DNA from: Corynespora cassiicola | Taxonomy: Eukaryota > Ascomycota > Dothideomycetes > Pleosporales > Corynesporascaceae | Direction of reading: 5' to 3' | DNA: 64,000 bases | Assembly: GCA_022059125.1 (NCBI GenBank) | Contig: JAEUWY010000005.1 | Coordinates: 5,580,001-5,644,000, forward strand | Part shown: positions 10,852-23,400 of the stretch, one piece after another | Numbering within the stretch: the stretch's first letter is position 1 | Layout: each line of letters starts with the position of its first letter | The notes under the pieces: model-generated | What the model saw: only the letters and a program-made list of their open reading frames with translations | Told to the model about the DNA's origin: nothing | Database searches by the model: none | Made by a program: the position numbers and the translations under genes

Positions 10852-13244
10852 CTACGTGTTTGTACGTTGTTCCAGGGTATTAAGCCTCAGCATCGCTCGA
10901 GGTCGCAGCAAGCGTTTATAGACGTTCAACAATTCTCCTGCTGTCTCCACTATTGGCCAAGGATTACTACCGCCCGGTATGATACAGCACCAAGTTGCTA
11001 TCACGCCGTATGCCATCATACGAATGGACTGAGGATCGTCTATACTAAACTCCTTGACGGCTGTGCACAAGAGTGGACTGTCCTCATCGTCAAGAGAGGG
11101 AAATGCCTCTGTCATGATGTAATGCGTCCAGAGGATAATGCAAGATTCGATTTCTGAGGTACTCAGCATCAGCCACTGCACTCTTCTTTTTGGGAGGTAT
11201 CTTACGGGCGAGTCTAGACTCAGGGCGCAATTCGGCATGTACTAAAAGCCAGTGAGCCAAGGATACAGCACCCTCAATCCAAGGCATAAAATGATGCGGA
11301 TCCCAATGATAAGACAGAACTCTTCGTTGGTAATCAACACCAGCTTTCACAAGAACCATCAGAGTGTGTGCAGAATGCACCAGAGCGTTGATATGCCAGT
11401 CAGATGTTTGCCCGCCACTCCCTGGTGGAATAAGCAGTGATGCAAACTGTCTAGGATCGAATGGCATGGTGAGCTGATAGAATGGCGGAAGAGCCTTTCG
11501 ACCCAAACGAAGGTATGCTGTCATAAGTAAGGATATCGACTGGAATGATATTGTAGCATCGATATTGCGAGGATCTAGCACAGATTCGGGCGTACGCTTC
11601 CAGCAGCGCTTCCATCGTGTCAATGCTCCTCTACACATGTTTAGTTGGTCTTTCATGCAAGATCGCCTTCCTTAGTAACTTACTCAATGTCTTTTATATC
11701 CGAAGCACGAGGCATTCCATCAAACGACAACTGCCGAAGATGAACAGTCCGCTGGATAATAGCATGCATTAGTACAAAGCAGCCAAACGGTGAAATTATG
11801 AAATGAATCTCGCTCTCAGCAAAAAGCTGCGCAAGGGCCGTCTGAAAGTCGGGTGCGGGTGCTTCAGTGGAAATGATTGGAGCCCACTTATCAGCCGAAA
11901 GAGCATCCCATGCAGCAGCTGAGCTGGGCAAAGAGCTCTTTACGGCGAGATTTACCATCTCGGGCGGAGTGCCAATCGTGAGCGAATGTGCGTTAAATAT
12001 ACAAAATGCTGCAAGATAGGAGCGCACGGCGCTTTCCCTGAACGCCCAACACGTCCAGTTGGATGTAAATTCCTCCGGGAGATCTGGCACATGGAAATTC
12101 TGCATCCATTCCAGTAGTGCACTGTGTACCAGCAGTTGTTCGTCGCGGACCTCGGACTGTTTGTGCCACAGGGAAAAATACTTCAGCAGCACAAGAGTCT
12201 GCAAGCCTGCCACACCGTAATGGCCTGACATGCTGCTGTCCAGCCGTTTCTTTGACATCATTTCGACAGAAGCTCGGAACAAGAAGAAAGCGTCGGGCTT
12301 TCGAAAGCGATAGATTGCACCAATAGCGGCTATGGCAAGCAAAAGTTCGGGGTGTTCGATACTTGCACTGTCAACCTCAAAAGTGCCTTTATGCACTATG
12401 GGTACGTGGCTCTGGAATTCGGAAAAGAAGCCTGCACAATAGCGATTAAGAGAGAGACAGGTGGGCATTTTATGGGCGTACTCTCGGCCCAGCTGTGTTG
12501 CTATCACCAGCCTCCGTCGCACTTCCCCTGAAACTCGCCAGGGGACGACGAGAGGCTTCAGATCTGGTATGTCATCTATAATGAATATTGTCAATGCGAT
12601 TGAAGACTGTCCATGGTGCTGCATGACTTACCATCTATTGAGGATGGGGGCGAGCTCAGTTCGTCCACAGTCTCTCTGCTATCCGAACACGGCATGTTGC
12701 CACCGTACTGAAAGAAGCGCCCACTAGGCTCCATAAAATCCATTCCCATGAAGCATATGGTATCTGTGAAATGGCCAAATTCTTGAAACATGGGCAAGCC
12801 ACTGATGGCATCTGTGTCAGCGCTGCTACCACTGTTGACCGTGGCTGGATCATTCTCTGACGCCAAGGGCAACTCGGCTATCCACGAGTTGGAGATGAAT
12901 CGATTATCCTGATTACTGTTGGATGGAACGGCCGGGACTTCGACTTGCGTGCCTTCTCTCGCACGCGAAGGTTCCGGCCCATGAGTGGATGGTAACGTCT
13001 GATTTGCTGGGGGCGTATGGACAAGGCGATTGTGTCGCGTCAAAAGATCACGACGCGTGAAGCTTCTCCCACAATGGCATACGTAAGGCTTTTCCTTTGT
13101 ATCTAATTGCATGATTAGCGACGTTCAGCGACGGTGTTCCAACTACAAACGTCTTCTCGAGTGGCGCTGCAAATGCTCCAAACGCCCAAAATGACGTGAG
13201 CATACCGAGCAAAAGAACTTCTTAGTGCCTGCACCCTCGTTCAT
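10852..13244 (-). CDS. C2H2 zinc-finger transcription factor with fungal-specific regulatory domain
   Basis: Nuclear DNA-binding regulator; the target is unknown. Exons (5' to 3' on the minus strand): 13151-13244, 12632-13102, 11684-12575, 11206-11630 and 10852-11153, giving 727 aa. The four introns are 48-56 bp and GT..AG. Finger 1 uses C12, C15, H28 and H32. Finger 2 uses C40, C42, H55 and H60 (a CxC variant), joined by the classic linker HTKEKPY that is created exactly by splicing intron 1. From about residue 220 on, the sequence matches the fungal_trans (middle homology) type: YCAGFFSEFQSHVPIVHKGTF, then helices with LLLAIAAIGAIYRF. This architecture (two N-terminal fingers plus fungal_trans) is common in filamentous fungi and resembles Adr1/AmdX-type regulators; orthology is not assigned. 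The short first exon carrying finger 1 would be missed by simple ORF calling. Confidence 0.88.
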
Positions 13245-15268
13245 CTCTTGTGAATTGTTGCTGATGTGAGGTTGGAATCGAAGCGAAGAGGCGAGGTTGG
13301 AGAGAGGTGGAGAAAATTTGGAGAAGCACAGAATGGGTTATGCACGCATTTAGCGCGGTGCACGGCTCCAGGTTTCAGTGTTGGCATTCCAAGGTTGGAC
13401 CGACCTCGACCTGCACGTCTCTACACATCAGTAACACATTTGTAGACAACCCAGATTGTTTTGAGTCGCTACTTCGTCGTCCTAGAGCATGCACGTATGC
13501 GAAGTGGGGCACACCATTAGCTCAAGCGAGATGTCTCGACAGGGGTGATGTACGTTACAGAGCTGGGGTGAGACTCACGTTGGGCGAAGAAGAGACCATT
13601 CCTATGCATCGCAGGGACTTCCAATCTTGCTTTGGGGTTGCATAGTAAAGTTTGGGATAATAACATGCTTCTGAAGTGCTTCCAGAGTCACTCTGCAGCA
13701 GAATTGCTAGGCCAGGGGTGAAGCCTCAGTAAAAACAGTGAAGAAAAACCATGATTTAAAAAAGTGGAGAAACACAAAACAAAGATGTAGGATCTGGCTG
13801 GTTTCGTCTCTGTCTTCTTCTTCTTCTTCTTCTTCTTCTTCTTCTTCTTCTTCTTCTTCTTCTTCTTCTTCTTCTTCCAAGCGACTTTTTATAGAATAAT
13901 ACTAGTAGAAAACATCCACTGTATAAGTAAATGTGTGGGTGCAAAACTAAGCTGCCACCTTGCATGATGGACGGACAGATGCTGGCGGGTGCTCTTTGTC
14001 TTATTTCCGCAAATACCATTCGCTGCAGTAAGGCTCTTCAACATGGGTCTCGTAGATTGCGGGTCTACCTAGTGTCTATGGGAAGCTACCTAGGGATACA
14101 AATCTGGAGAAAACGCCAAGCCAGGAAGCAGGTGGCGTCAGAGGGCCTCAATGGACGCGGAATTGTTGGGAAGGTGCTGAAGAGCGCGGCTTCCAGCTGA
14201 GAGGCGCGAAAGCTCAGCAGGTGCAACGGAGCTTTGGAAGGCAGCCACAAGTTTAATGAGGGATGGGCGATGGGCGATGGATGACCTGTAACCATTCACG
14301 AGCGATATCTGCCAGAGATTGTCAGTTGCCATTTCCCAGTTTGTCTCTGGCCATGCATGGCAACACATCTGTGAGCATGCATCACAGAAACCAGCCAGTC
14401 TCACTTCATGCATCACAATGCAAGGAACAGCGCGTAGCGGCGACCTAAAATCTCTCATTACGCGCCACTAAGTGATTCTCCAGCAGCCATACTACCAATT
14501 CAAGCGGTCTCAATCAATCTGTCCCGCTACGGGTCCCCTTCGGTCCGGCTCAGCCTCATCCGCTGGACAGGGCGTCTGCCAGACACGCCGAGGGTCCCTC
14601 CAGAACGAGCCTTCATAATCATCGCGGAAAACGAGCGGAGAGGGATAACTAGAGACCAGAAATTCCCATGGGGCTCCAAAACAATACTTCGACGGCCAGT
14701 CGTCCAGCCTGCGCTGCACACCAAAACACTGAACATAGGAAACGCAGTTTCGGAGTCATGTACTCTCTCACTGGGAGAGGGGTGAGGTAACAAGCGGGGG
14801 TAGCGGTGTTTCTCGCAATGGAGCGGCAGGAAAAACAGGGGTAAGCAATACGCCACGGGGGGAGGGGGGTGAGAAAAATGATGCAACCAGCAAGTGTCCG
14901 ATTACCTTCAGATCAAAACGCCGGGAGGGGAGTCAATCCGATCCTTGATTTTTTTCTGGGGTTTTCTTTGAATAGTTGAGAGAGTTTGAAAGAGCAAGTT
15001 GCATGGGGGCTTGACAATTTGTGTGTTGGGGAGTGAGAGAGTAAAGGTGATTCAGACTTGAGTGCTCTCTCCGTGTGGAATGCGTGTTGCATGTTCATGG
15101 TGAACAGGTCTGGAGCCAGAGGTGCCATCTTCAGATTGAGCGCGGAGTGCGAGCGTTGCTGTGGCATGTCAGCATGTGTTGTGCGGCCTTTGTTCCACTG
15201 AGCGGCTGGAAGGAGAAGAGCAAGTCGATCAAGGCCGTCTGGATAGGGAGAAAAGAGCCCAAGGACAC
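13245..15268. other. Intergenic interval with a trinucleotide microsatellite
   Basis: No confident gene was seen. A minus-strand frame at 14510-14719 reads as fairly protein-like (FGAPWEFLVSSYPSPLVF) but has no convincing start, splice partner or family. It could be a stray exon of an unrecognised gene. The TCT microsatellite is listed separately. Confidence 0.45.
13813..13877. repeat. (TCT)n microsatellite, about 21 copies
   Basis: An uninterrupted TCT/AGA tract of about 65 bp in non-coding DNA. It is likely length-polymorphic between strains. Confidence 0.95.
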
Positions 15269-16147
15269 TCACGTAGCATCCACGACATCATCGATATGAT
15301 TGCACATGGCAACGAACAAGTCAAAGAACATTTTCCCCCCAAGCTCCATTTCCATCTGCATCGTTCCACTACGCTTGAATGTTTTCCGGCTGCGGATAAT
15401 CAGGGCGAGATAATGAGCGCGCAGCCTGGAGTCATTGTCCGGCGTGTTCTCGTAGGCATACCGAGCGCTGCGCAGAATGGTGCCGACCTCGATCCCGCTC
15501 TGCAGGCCCTGCTTGCGCAGGGAGAGCCGTTTAAGCTCTTCGAGGCCGTATCGCTCCGCTGCACAGTATACTGCGGTATCCCGGAGAATGACGTCTCCTA
15601 CGCCGGAGTGGTAAAAAGTCGGCTCAACGGCAGCTACGCGGTCACCTTTGTTTGGGTCGGGCGAGGACACTGCGCCCTCAAGCATCCAGGTTTGGCGGCG
15701 CTTGTCATGGACCAAGCGCGGGTGGTAGTCACCCTTGTAAAGATACTCGAGCACGCAGGAGAAGATTTCGGGCTCCTCCGTCGGCAGATCAATGCGTCGA
15801 TTAGCAGACTCGAAGAACTGGCCCCGCAACGCCGTGGCGAAGAAGGGGGAATGGGTGAGGACGTCTTCGTGGGCGGCAAAGAGTCGTTGGTCGGGACCCA
15901 CGACTATGGTCACGATGGCGGAGGTGAGCTTTGGAGAAGCGGCACTGGCACAGGTCTGGTCAGGAGCGCGGCCATCGTCAAGCGTGACGGGACCATACCT
16001 CTCCGCCATGGGGCTATCGGTGCGCGCGTCCATCTGCTTCTCGAGCATGTGCTTCTGCTTGGACGTCTCGCGAAACGATCTCTTCGGCTGTTTCGTTATC
16101 TTGCCGGAGCGATCCTTTGAACTAGCAAAAGAGCGTTTTCCGAACAT
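15269..16147 (-). CDS. BTB/POZ domain protein
   Basis: A 292-aa protein with one BTB fold at about residues 75-150. Motifs seen are VTIVVGPDQRLFAAHEDVL, then SPFFATALRGQF, IDLPTEEPEIFSCVLEYLY and KGDYHP. BTB domains mediate dimerisation and often Cullin-3 contact. Fungal stand-alone BTB proteins of this size are mostly of unknown role. The N-terminal 75 residues are basic and polar and probably disordered. The stop follows ...HIDDVVDAT and coincides with a GTGAGT donor-like site, so a short extra 3' exon is possible (an acceptor CTATCCAG at about 15230 would add only two residues, R and P). The exact C-terminus is therefore uncertain by a few residues; the domain call is firm. Confidence 0.8.
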   Translation of the reverse strand: MFGKRSFASSKDRSGKITKQPKRSFRETSKQKHMLEKQMDARTDSPMAERYGPVTLDDGRAPDQTCASAASPKLTSAIVTIVVGPDQRLFAAHEDVLTHSPFFATALRGQFFESANRRIDLPTEEPEIFSCVLEYLYKGDYHPRLVHDKRRQTWMLEGAVSSPDPNKGDRVAAVEPTFYHSGVGDVILRDTAVYCAAERYGLEELKRLSLRKQGLQSGIEVGTILRSARYAYENTPDNDSRLRAHYLALIIRSRKTFKRSGTMQMEMELGGKMFFDLFVAMCNHIDDVVDAT

Positions 16148-17418
16148 TTTGACGAAGAGAGGGATCGTAACGAGCGACGAACGGACGTGTAAAGAGTGGA
16201 CAGGTTAGTTTGACGCGGCTTGCATATGGGGAGCTCCGGAAGCCTTCAGATTTGGCGCTTTTTGTGGAAAAAGTGCTGGATCCGAGAGGCTTTGCGTGTA
16301 TCGACACTGGGGTGAAGATAGCACGCACGGGTTGTCAGGCTCAGGCTTGTCGAGAGGCGTGCAGAGCGAAATGGCGGGGGAGGCCGGCACTTTATACCAG
16401 CGCTGGCCATCCCCTGCAGCCTGACCGTGCGCGCGTCGGGCAGTGCATGCAGACGCAGCCACTCGATTCGCCAATGGCTGTTGTGTGCTCCGTTGCTGGG
16501 CAAAAGGGCGCCGTCCAGGCAGCAAGGCTAGATAGGACGTTGCTCGCTCCTCTTGATTTGACAGGCTGGGGAAGGCGGAAGGCGGAAGGCGGAGGGACTT
16601 GAAAGGGACTTGGGTGCGGTTCGTTGCCCTGGTTTTGTGCCAAGCGACAACACACACAGAGCGCCTGACGTAGGCGCCCTTCAGCCTCATGCTAGGGCGA
16701 CAGGAGCAGAAGGGCAGGCTGGAGGGTGAGAAAAAAAAAGAAGGCGACGAGGTCAATGGAGAGGAAAAACAAAACTATCATCAGGATTATCACTTGCCAA
16801 TGCGCATCTGCTCCTCAAAAAAAAAAAGTTGATGGAAAAATCGATGAGGACAAATCGATTAAGCATCATTCCAGATGCGTGACGTGCTCGCGTGGTACTG
16901 GCCGCAAGTAGTCAGCAAGCGGCCTCTCCAGGTGACTCACCGCATCCGGGGCATTACGGCCGGGCGCTTTTGATCGGATGGCCCATTTCATGGAAGGGGG
17001 CCCGTGGATATGGGGGAGAGATGGTGTTGATGCTCCAAAGGCAGAGTCGGGCTCCTGCGCATACTTTGCCCTTGAAACGTCAAGAAGGCCGCTACAAACT
17101 CAAGACGCGGGGGTCGGTTCCGGTGACGCGCAGGGCGATGCAGCATCTGGTAGAGATGGGGTTTGTGGCATTGTGCTGTTTTATGTCCATGGGGCCAGGA
17201 GCTGGGGCGCATTGCTGCAACGCAGACGGTGTGTTTGGCGGGGGTAGTGGCATGTATCTTGGTACCGGCGAACGAGCAGCGCATCAGAGAACGACGCAGG
17301 GGTCCATCTAGCGCTATCGAGCGTCCGTCTGGCGATGAAGGGTTCCAAGATTCATCTTTGCTGAGAGGCCGCAGAGTGCCATGGCATCGCCGGCGTTCAC
17401 GATGATAAGGGCCGTAGG

Positions 17419-17442
17419 GCTCCAGAGCTCCAGAGCTCCAGA
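17419..17442. repeat. 8-bp tandem repeat, 3 copies, in a GGGCTC-rich patch
   Basis: Three copies of GCTCCAGA are followed by further imperfect GGGCTCCTCT units up to about 17490. Adjacent copies create repeated GAGCTC palindromes. Confidence 0.8.
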
Positions 17443-17967
17443 GCCTCAGGGCCACAGGGCTCCTCTGGGCTCCTCTATGCTCCCCTAGGCTGCACGTGCT
17501 CATGGTCCGGGGCGGGCGCCATGATTGGGCGGGTGATCTTGTTGAGTGACGATGGGGAACCGAATGCTGTGTTTCGGCGGCGTGTGCAACGGACGTGCGT
17601 GCGAGGGCAGTGTCACGACGAGTTTGAGGGTGCAACGGACGAGGGCAGCCAAGTCGACGTCTACACGAGCACAGGCGGGCAGCTGGAGTACTGGGCAGGT
17701 ACCTGGAGGTACCTCGAGGAGGCGCCTAGGCGGCCAGCCCGAGGGCCCAGGCCATGTCATGTGGTGCGGCGGTGGAAAGGACGGTGGCAGGCGGCAGCGT
17801 CATCTTTCTGCCCCGCCAGCCCACCCGGCAGCACTTTTACTTAACAACCTCCTCCGCGACCACGTCAACTGGTCAACCTGTTGTCGCTTTCACCACAGCC
17901 TTTGCTCGCCCAGAGACTAGGCGCATCCACCCGCAGATCCGAGAATCTTGTTCGCATCTGGTCTGTG

Positions 17968-17975
17968 TATATAAA
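17968..17975 (+). promoter_or_regulatory. TATA-like box of the E2 gene
   Basis: The sequence TATATAAA lies 85 bp upstream of the E2 start codon, a position plausible for a core promoter element. Confidence 0.45.
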
Positions 17976-18059
17976 GTTATTCCAACCCCCCAATACCTGC
18001 TGGAGCACGCACATCCAGGGTCCGACCACGGTAAACAAGCAAGCAGACGACGGCCAACC

Positions 18060-18644
18060 ATGAGCACAGGCGCCAAAAAACGCATCATGAAGGTCAGTCA
18101 CCACTGTCGTGTCCGGCCATGACGCCGTTGGCAGCCGTCACAGCTGACGTAACGCAGGAGTATGGCGAGTGTATGGCCGACACGCCGCCGGGCATGAAGA
18201 TCAACTTTGACGAGCAGAACATGACCAAGTGGGAGATCCTCTTGGACGGCCCCGAGCAGTCGGTTTACGCGGTACGTTCCCGGCGGCTGGGATCTCGATC
18301 GCGCGCATCCTACTAACCCGCGGTGCTAGGGCGGCCACTTCAAGCTCGAAATCACCTTCCCCAACGAATACCCGTTTAAGCCGCCCGTCGTCAGCTTCAG
18401 GACCAAGATCTATCACCCCAACGTGAGCAACGACGACAAGGGGTCCATGTGCCTGGGGCTGCTCCGGCCAGACGAGTGGAAGCCACCGAACAAGGTGGTG
18501 TCGGTGCTGCGCCTGATCCAGACGCTTCTCATTGAGCCCAACCCAGACGACGCCATTGAGCCGTCTATTGCCAACGAATTCAAGGAGAACCGCAAGGAGT
18601 TTGACAAGACGGCCAAGGACTGGGTGAAGCGCTACGCGAAGTGA
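18060..18644 (+). CDS. Ubiquitin-conjugating enzyme E2
   Basis: Carries activated ubiquitin as a thioester and passes it, with an E3 ligase, to substrates in cytosol and nucleus. Exons: 18060-18092, 18158-18271 and 18330-18644, giving 153 aa, the usual size of a single-domain class I E2. Introns are 65 and 58 bp, GT..AG. The UBC core is complete: FPNEYPFKPP, the HPN motif at residues 78-80, and the catalytic Cys90 in GSMCLGLL. The C-terminal helix is NEFKENRKEFDKTAKDWVKRYAK-like. The segment after the Cys (RPDEWKPPNKVVSVLRLIQTL) is closer to UBE2L3-type E2s than to Ubc4/UBE2D, but the exact subfamily is an inference. The 11-codon first exon supplies the start methionine and helix 1. Confidence 0.93.
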
Positions 18645-20410
18645 TGATGGAGCTGTCTGCAGACAGCCCGATTGGGAACCACGGACATGAGCAAGAGGCA
18701 GGATAGAAGCAGACGAGAGGGGAGGAGGCATTGCTCTGGCCCTAGCGTGGCTGGGTGGGTGGTAACCAAGTACACACGGGGCGGAGCCAAGAATTATCCG
18801 GCGTGCCTGCATCATGGCCTCTATGGCATCTGGTCCGCATGTGGTCGGGCTGGGCTGGCGCGAGGGCCAGGAACCGGTCACATGGGACGCATCTCGGGAT
18901 TGCAAAGGATTCGGTACGAGGTCAGGTAGGGCAGACATGCCGTCATAAGCAATGCAAGCCTCGAGCATGGCCGGAAGCGAGAAAAATTTGAATATGCAAT
19001 GACGGTGCCATGGTGTAAACAAGGTGATTGCGAGGGACAGGAGCGTTGCCAGCTTTAGTCAACGGTCGAACAAGCGCGTGTCGGACTGGGGTAGCAATGC
19101 GAGCAGTGCGAACAGTGTGAAGCTGACCGGAGCGGACGGGAGCTGGCGGAACAGGCGCTCATTTGAGCGAGTCATCGCGACGGTTGTTTTTCTTGTGTTG
19201 GGTCGGACTGTTGGCAGAAGCAATGCAGGCGTGCGTTTCCCCTGAAACGAGTCGGACGCTCCTTTTGTCATGCCGCGCGGGCATGAACCCAGGCCGACTC
19301 AGACGCGCGCAGGCGGGCGGGCGGGCGTGCGGGCGGGCGGGCGGCCGTTGGCTGGCAGCCGGGCAGCAGCAGCAGCAGCAGCAGCAACAGCACAGCAGAG
19401 CCCAGCACAAACCGGAGCAGCGCGCACATCTGCGATCCAGCAGCATCAGCAGCAGCAGCAGCAGCAGCAGCAACGCGGCGTAGGCAGTCCAGCAGCCAGG
19501 CTCGCAGCGATGCGCGGCTCGGCGGGCCTCGCGCGTGGGCCTCGCGTAGGGGCTGGCTAGGCCGCCGTTTGGCTAGCGGGCCTGCAAACAAGCACGCTGA
19601 CGGGGCGCGGTGCCTGTCAGCGGGCAGGGCGGGCCTTGGAATGCCAGCCAGCGGGCCAGCGGGCGAGTCAGGGCTGGGCGCTGCAGAGGGCATGCAGAGG
19701 GCCTGCCATCTGGCGATGCGGCGCTTTTCTGGCCCTGCTTCGGTGTCGGGATCCCGTTTGGCGCCCTGGCGCATGGGCCTGCCTGCGCCTGCCTGTGCCG
19801 ATGAACTTTGTGTGTGTGATCCTGAACGCATCGTGCAATCGTGCAACACCTTGGCCGTCACCCGTCACCCATCGTGCTCAGTCCCCTCCCATCCCCGGCA
19901 CTCCACTGCGACAGCCCGACTGTGTCCAGTGTCCACGCTCTTTATTCTGCCTATATCAGCGCCCTCGACGCAGCCGTTCCTTTGCCCTGAGCCGCCCGCC
20001 TGCCGCGCTTCATGCACCCTCCCCCGAGCCCCGAAGAGTCCTAATTTCACGCCTGGAGCCCTCAGGACCGCCAAAAACACCGTCACCAAAAAGCGCCCAC
20101 CCCACAAGCCGCACACCTCATCCCACATTCCCGCCGCCGCCGCCCTGCACCCGCTGCATCCACTGCATCCACGGCCTCCACTGCCTCGACGGCCTCGACG
20201 CCAGCTCCCGCCGCCTCCGCCTGCAGCCCTCGCTGCCTGCCCCCTACACCTCCGCTGCCGCCTCCGAGAAATGTCAATGGCAACCGCCGGAGCCCGCGAG
20301 CTGCCCCCATCCCCGGTCGAATGAGCTGCTGCTGCCCCTCCGCCGCCCACAAAGCTGTCGCTGCCAACCGCGCCCTGCTGCGCGATACACGCTGAGCCCC
20401 CCAGCCCGCC
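18645..20410. other. Intergenic interval with CAG tracts, upstream of the Rab-GAP gene
   Basis: No recognisable gene. It contains a GGGC-rich run (about 19311-19347) and two CAG-rich tracts (about 19364-19395 and 19440-19475), which make polyglutamine or polyserine translations in several frames. From about 19890 on the DNA is pyrimidine-rich, typical of a fungal promoter and leader. Confidence 0.5.
19364..19475 (+). repeat. Two interrupted CAG trinucleotide tracts
   Basis: About 10 CAG/CAA units at 19364-19395 and a second run at 19440-19475, separated by non-repetitive sequence. No supported gene reads through them. Confidence 0.8.
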
Positions 20411-23400
20411 ATGGGCGAGACCCTCGAGAGGTCTGCCACGCCCTCGTCCACCGTTGATGGCGAAACGGACTTGTTCCCTGACCCTGGTGCCGCCCCAAAG
20501 CCTCATGCACACTACGTACCCTACCGCCCGCCGGGCAACGAGTTCACTCCGCCCGCATCGCCGCAACCGCTGAACCCGCACGCATTCCCCCCTGCGAAGA
20601 AGGGCTTCGGCTCCTTGCGCTCTCGACATCCCGCTCATCTCCAGATGGACACCGCTCCGGCGCCCTCGTCCGCGCCTGCATACGAGCGTGCCGTCTACAG
20701 CCCATCCCCATCCTCGAGCCCTCCACCCTCACTCCCTTCTCCCAAGTACCCGCCACCTCGCCAGCGGGCCCCCTCCCTCCTCCGCCATGCTGCCGTCTCT
20801 TCTCCTCTCCGAGAAGGTTTCCCTCGAATAGAGCAGTCAGCTCCCTCGCCTACCTTTGCCCCCGCCATGATGCGAAGTGGCAGTGGTCCGGGATCCGCAG
20901 CTGACCCGAGGGCCATCTTCAACCCTCTGGCCAGCAATCCTGTGAACCAAAGCGGCCCGGCATGGGATCTCACTGATGAACTGTCAGCGCCGCCCTTGCA
21001 GCCCAGAGCTCGTGGCATGACCAGCTCCACCACCTCGTCTGTTCACTACCAGCCCCCTCTGAGGACCGCCACGTCGATACCCGACTATGGGCCCATCAGG
21101 AACCCCGAGCGTCCAAACCTCTCAGGAGCCTACAAACCCAATCGCGGTGGTACCAATGCCAATTGGTCCCATAAAGACTACTATCCCCTGCGCCACTTCC
21201 GCGGCGAGGAAACCCGAGCTAGCTTTAGGTCCGGCTGGACCAATGGCTCATCGAGTTTCATGGATGCGAGTGGGACTGAGCGGAGCAGCATGGCCACTGG
21301 CCGCAGCTCCATCAGCGATCACCGCGAAAGCACCTATTCGCGCGCACCCTCTGAGAACCGTGACAGTATTTATTCGAGAGACCGTTCAGAGGATGCCCGT
21401 GCCAGCACTTATTCGAGAGACCGCTCTGAAGACGCCCGCCTCAGCACATATTCCAGAGACCATTCCGAGGACCGCGATACTTCCTCGCCAGAGACGTGTA
21501 CCATCCCCGAGGTGTCCGAAATATCCGAGGACGACTACCTTGCGAGCGTTGTGGAGGATGTCATCGATGCATACTGCTACGATGAGGACAGCGGCGACGA
21601 ACAATCCACTGCTGCCCCTGCCCGCTACAGCGCTTCGCCTGTAGCCTTGAATTCTGTACCCTCGGGCTCGTCCCTACCACAGCTGGAAGTTGTCGAATCT
21701 AGGGACTCGTATCCCAGCGAACCTGACGAGCGTCTAGGAAACCTGTCTCCATCGCATGCACACCACCACAATGTAAAAGGAGCCTCCCCGGACCATCTTG
21801 GCGGCCTTGATATCAAGAACGATCTGCCAGAGGACGAGTCCCATCTTGACATGTCATACCAACAAGCCACCTATATCCCACCTGTTGAAATCAGCCCCCT
21901 ACAGCTCCAATACAGCCCTTCTGCAACCCAAAACCCGAAACGCGCTCAGCGGGGATCAATGCAGTTGAACCGCGAATCCCGACGGAGTATGAACTTGCCT
22001 CGAAAAGGATCCACAGCGCTCCCGACAGAAGCCCTTGACCTTCCCACCGGTCCTCAGCACCAATCGGCTAACCGCCTGTCTGTTCGCGACCACAACCAGA
22101 TGCGAGAAATACAGAAAGACCTCAAGGACCTACCGCGCATACCAACCAAGAAGTCGCGCATTTCCCGACAAGACTGGGCTGATATCATGGTGTATACTCA
22201 AAAGAAAGGCAATGGGCCAACCATTGCGACTCGAATGAGCCAAGATAGCCCGCGGGAGCAAATGTCCCCCACAGTCACATCGCCAATGTCGCCAACTGCA
22301 GATCCGCTTCCTGAAGCCGACGAAGACGACGCTTATCCTCGACGCGCTTCCACCAGTGTTTTCGATCGCAAGAGCACCTTGTTCGAACTTGGCAAGATGG
22401 CACCGTCTCCCCCCAACAAGTCGAAAACGACCGATTTCGCAGGACCTCAGCCAGCTGTACGACGGGGCTATGGAACTCCAGCCACTTTGCGAACTTCCAC
22501 CGCCTCAATCGAGCGCGATCGCTATGGTTTCAAGAAGACGACGGACAAGATTAGTGCCAAGGAATACGACGCATGGGTTGGCAAGTACGATGAATACGTC
22601 AATCGTCGCAGAAACAAGTGGATCTCGCTCATGTCGAAGAGTGGCCTGCCCACGACCGATCCTTCCCGATTTCCCGACAAGAGTGAGAAAGTGAAGCGAT
22701 ACGCTCGGAAAGGATACCCTCCGGAATGGCGTGGCGCAATGTGGTGGTTCTACTCGGGAGCGCAATACAAGATGGGAGAGGCAGACATGATCGGTCTGTA
22801 TCCTACTTTGCTGGAACGCGTCAACCGAGGCGAGCTCAACAAGGATGATCGTGAGGCAATCGAACGCGACTTGGATCGCACGTTTCCGGATAATATCCAT
22901 TTTCGCCCCGATCCAACCCCCAACAGCCCCGACGGAAAACCCGAGAGTGAGCCGCCGCTCATCTCCAACTTACGCGAGGTCCTTTCCTGCTTTGCCCTGC
23001 ATAACCCCAGCATTGGGTATTGCCAGTCGTTAAACTTCATCGCTGGCCTACTGCTCCTATTTTTGAAGCAGGACAATGAGCGTGTATTCGTCCTTTTGAT
23101 GATCATCACGCAGCACCACCTCCCCGGGGCTCATGCCAGGAGCCTCGCCAACACCGAGGTCAATGTCCTCATGATGTTGATCCGGGATTACTTGCCCAAG
23201 GTCTGGAACTCGATCAACGATACCGATCTCGTCAATAGTGGGCCTGGTTCGCATGCCCATCCCGACTCCAAATTCCAACGACAGCCCACCGTTGCATTGT
23301 CTTGCACATCATGGTTCATGTCCATTTTCGTCGGCGTTTTGCCCATTGAAACTGTCCTTCGTGTATGGGACGCTTTCTTGTATGAGGGTCCGCGGGCCCT

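Larger units (their letters stand above)
16148..18059. other. Intergenic interval upstream of the E2 gene
   Basis: No recognisable gene. It includes purine-rich runs near 16725-16830, a small tandem repeat (17419-17442) and the E2 promoter with a TATA-like box (17968-17975). Confidence 0.5.

Noticed and set aside
13813..13877. Poly-Arg/poly-Ser/poly-Glu open frames across the TCT tract
   Set aside because: They are artefacts of the microsatellite, not a gene.
15161..16120. 319-codon frame on + strand
   Set aside because: Antisense of the BTB gene, which has a recognisable domain.
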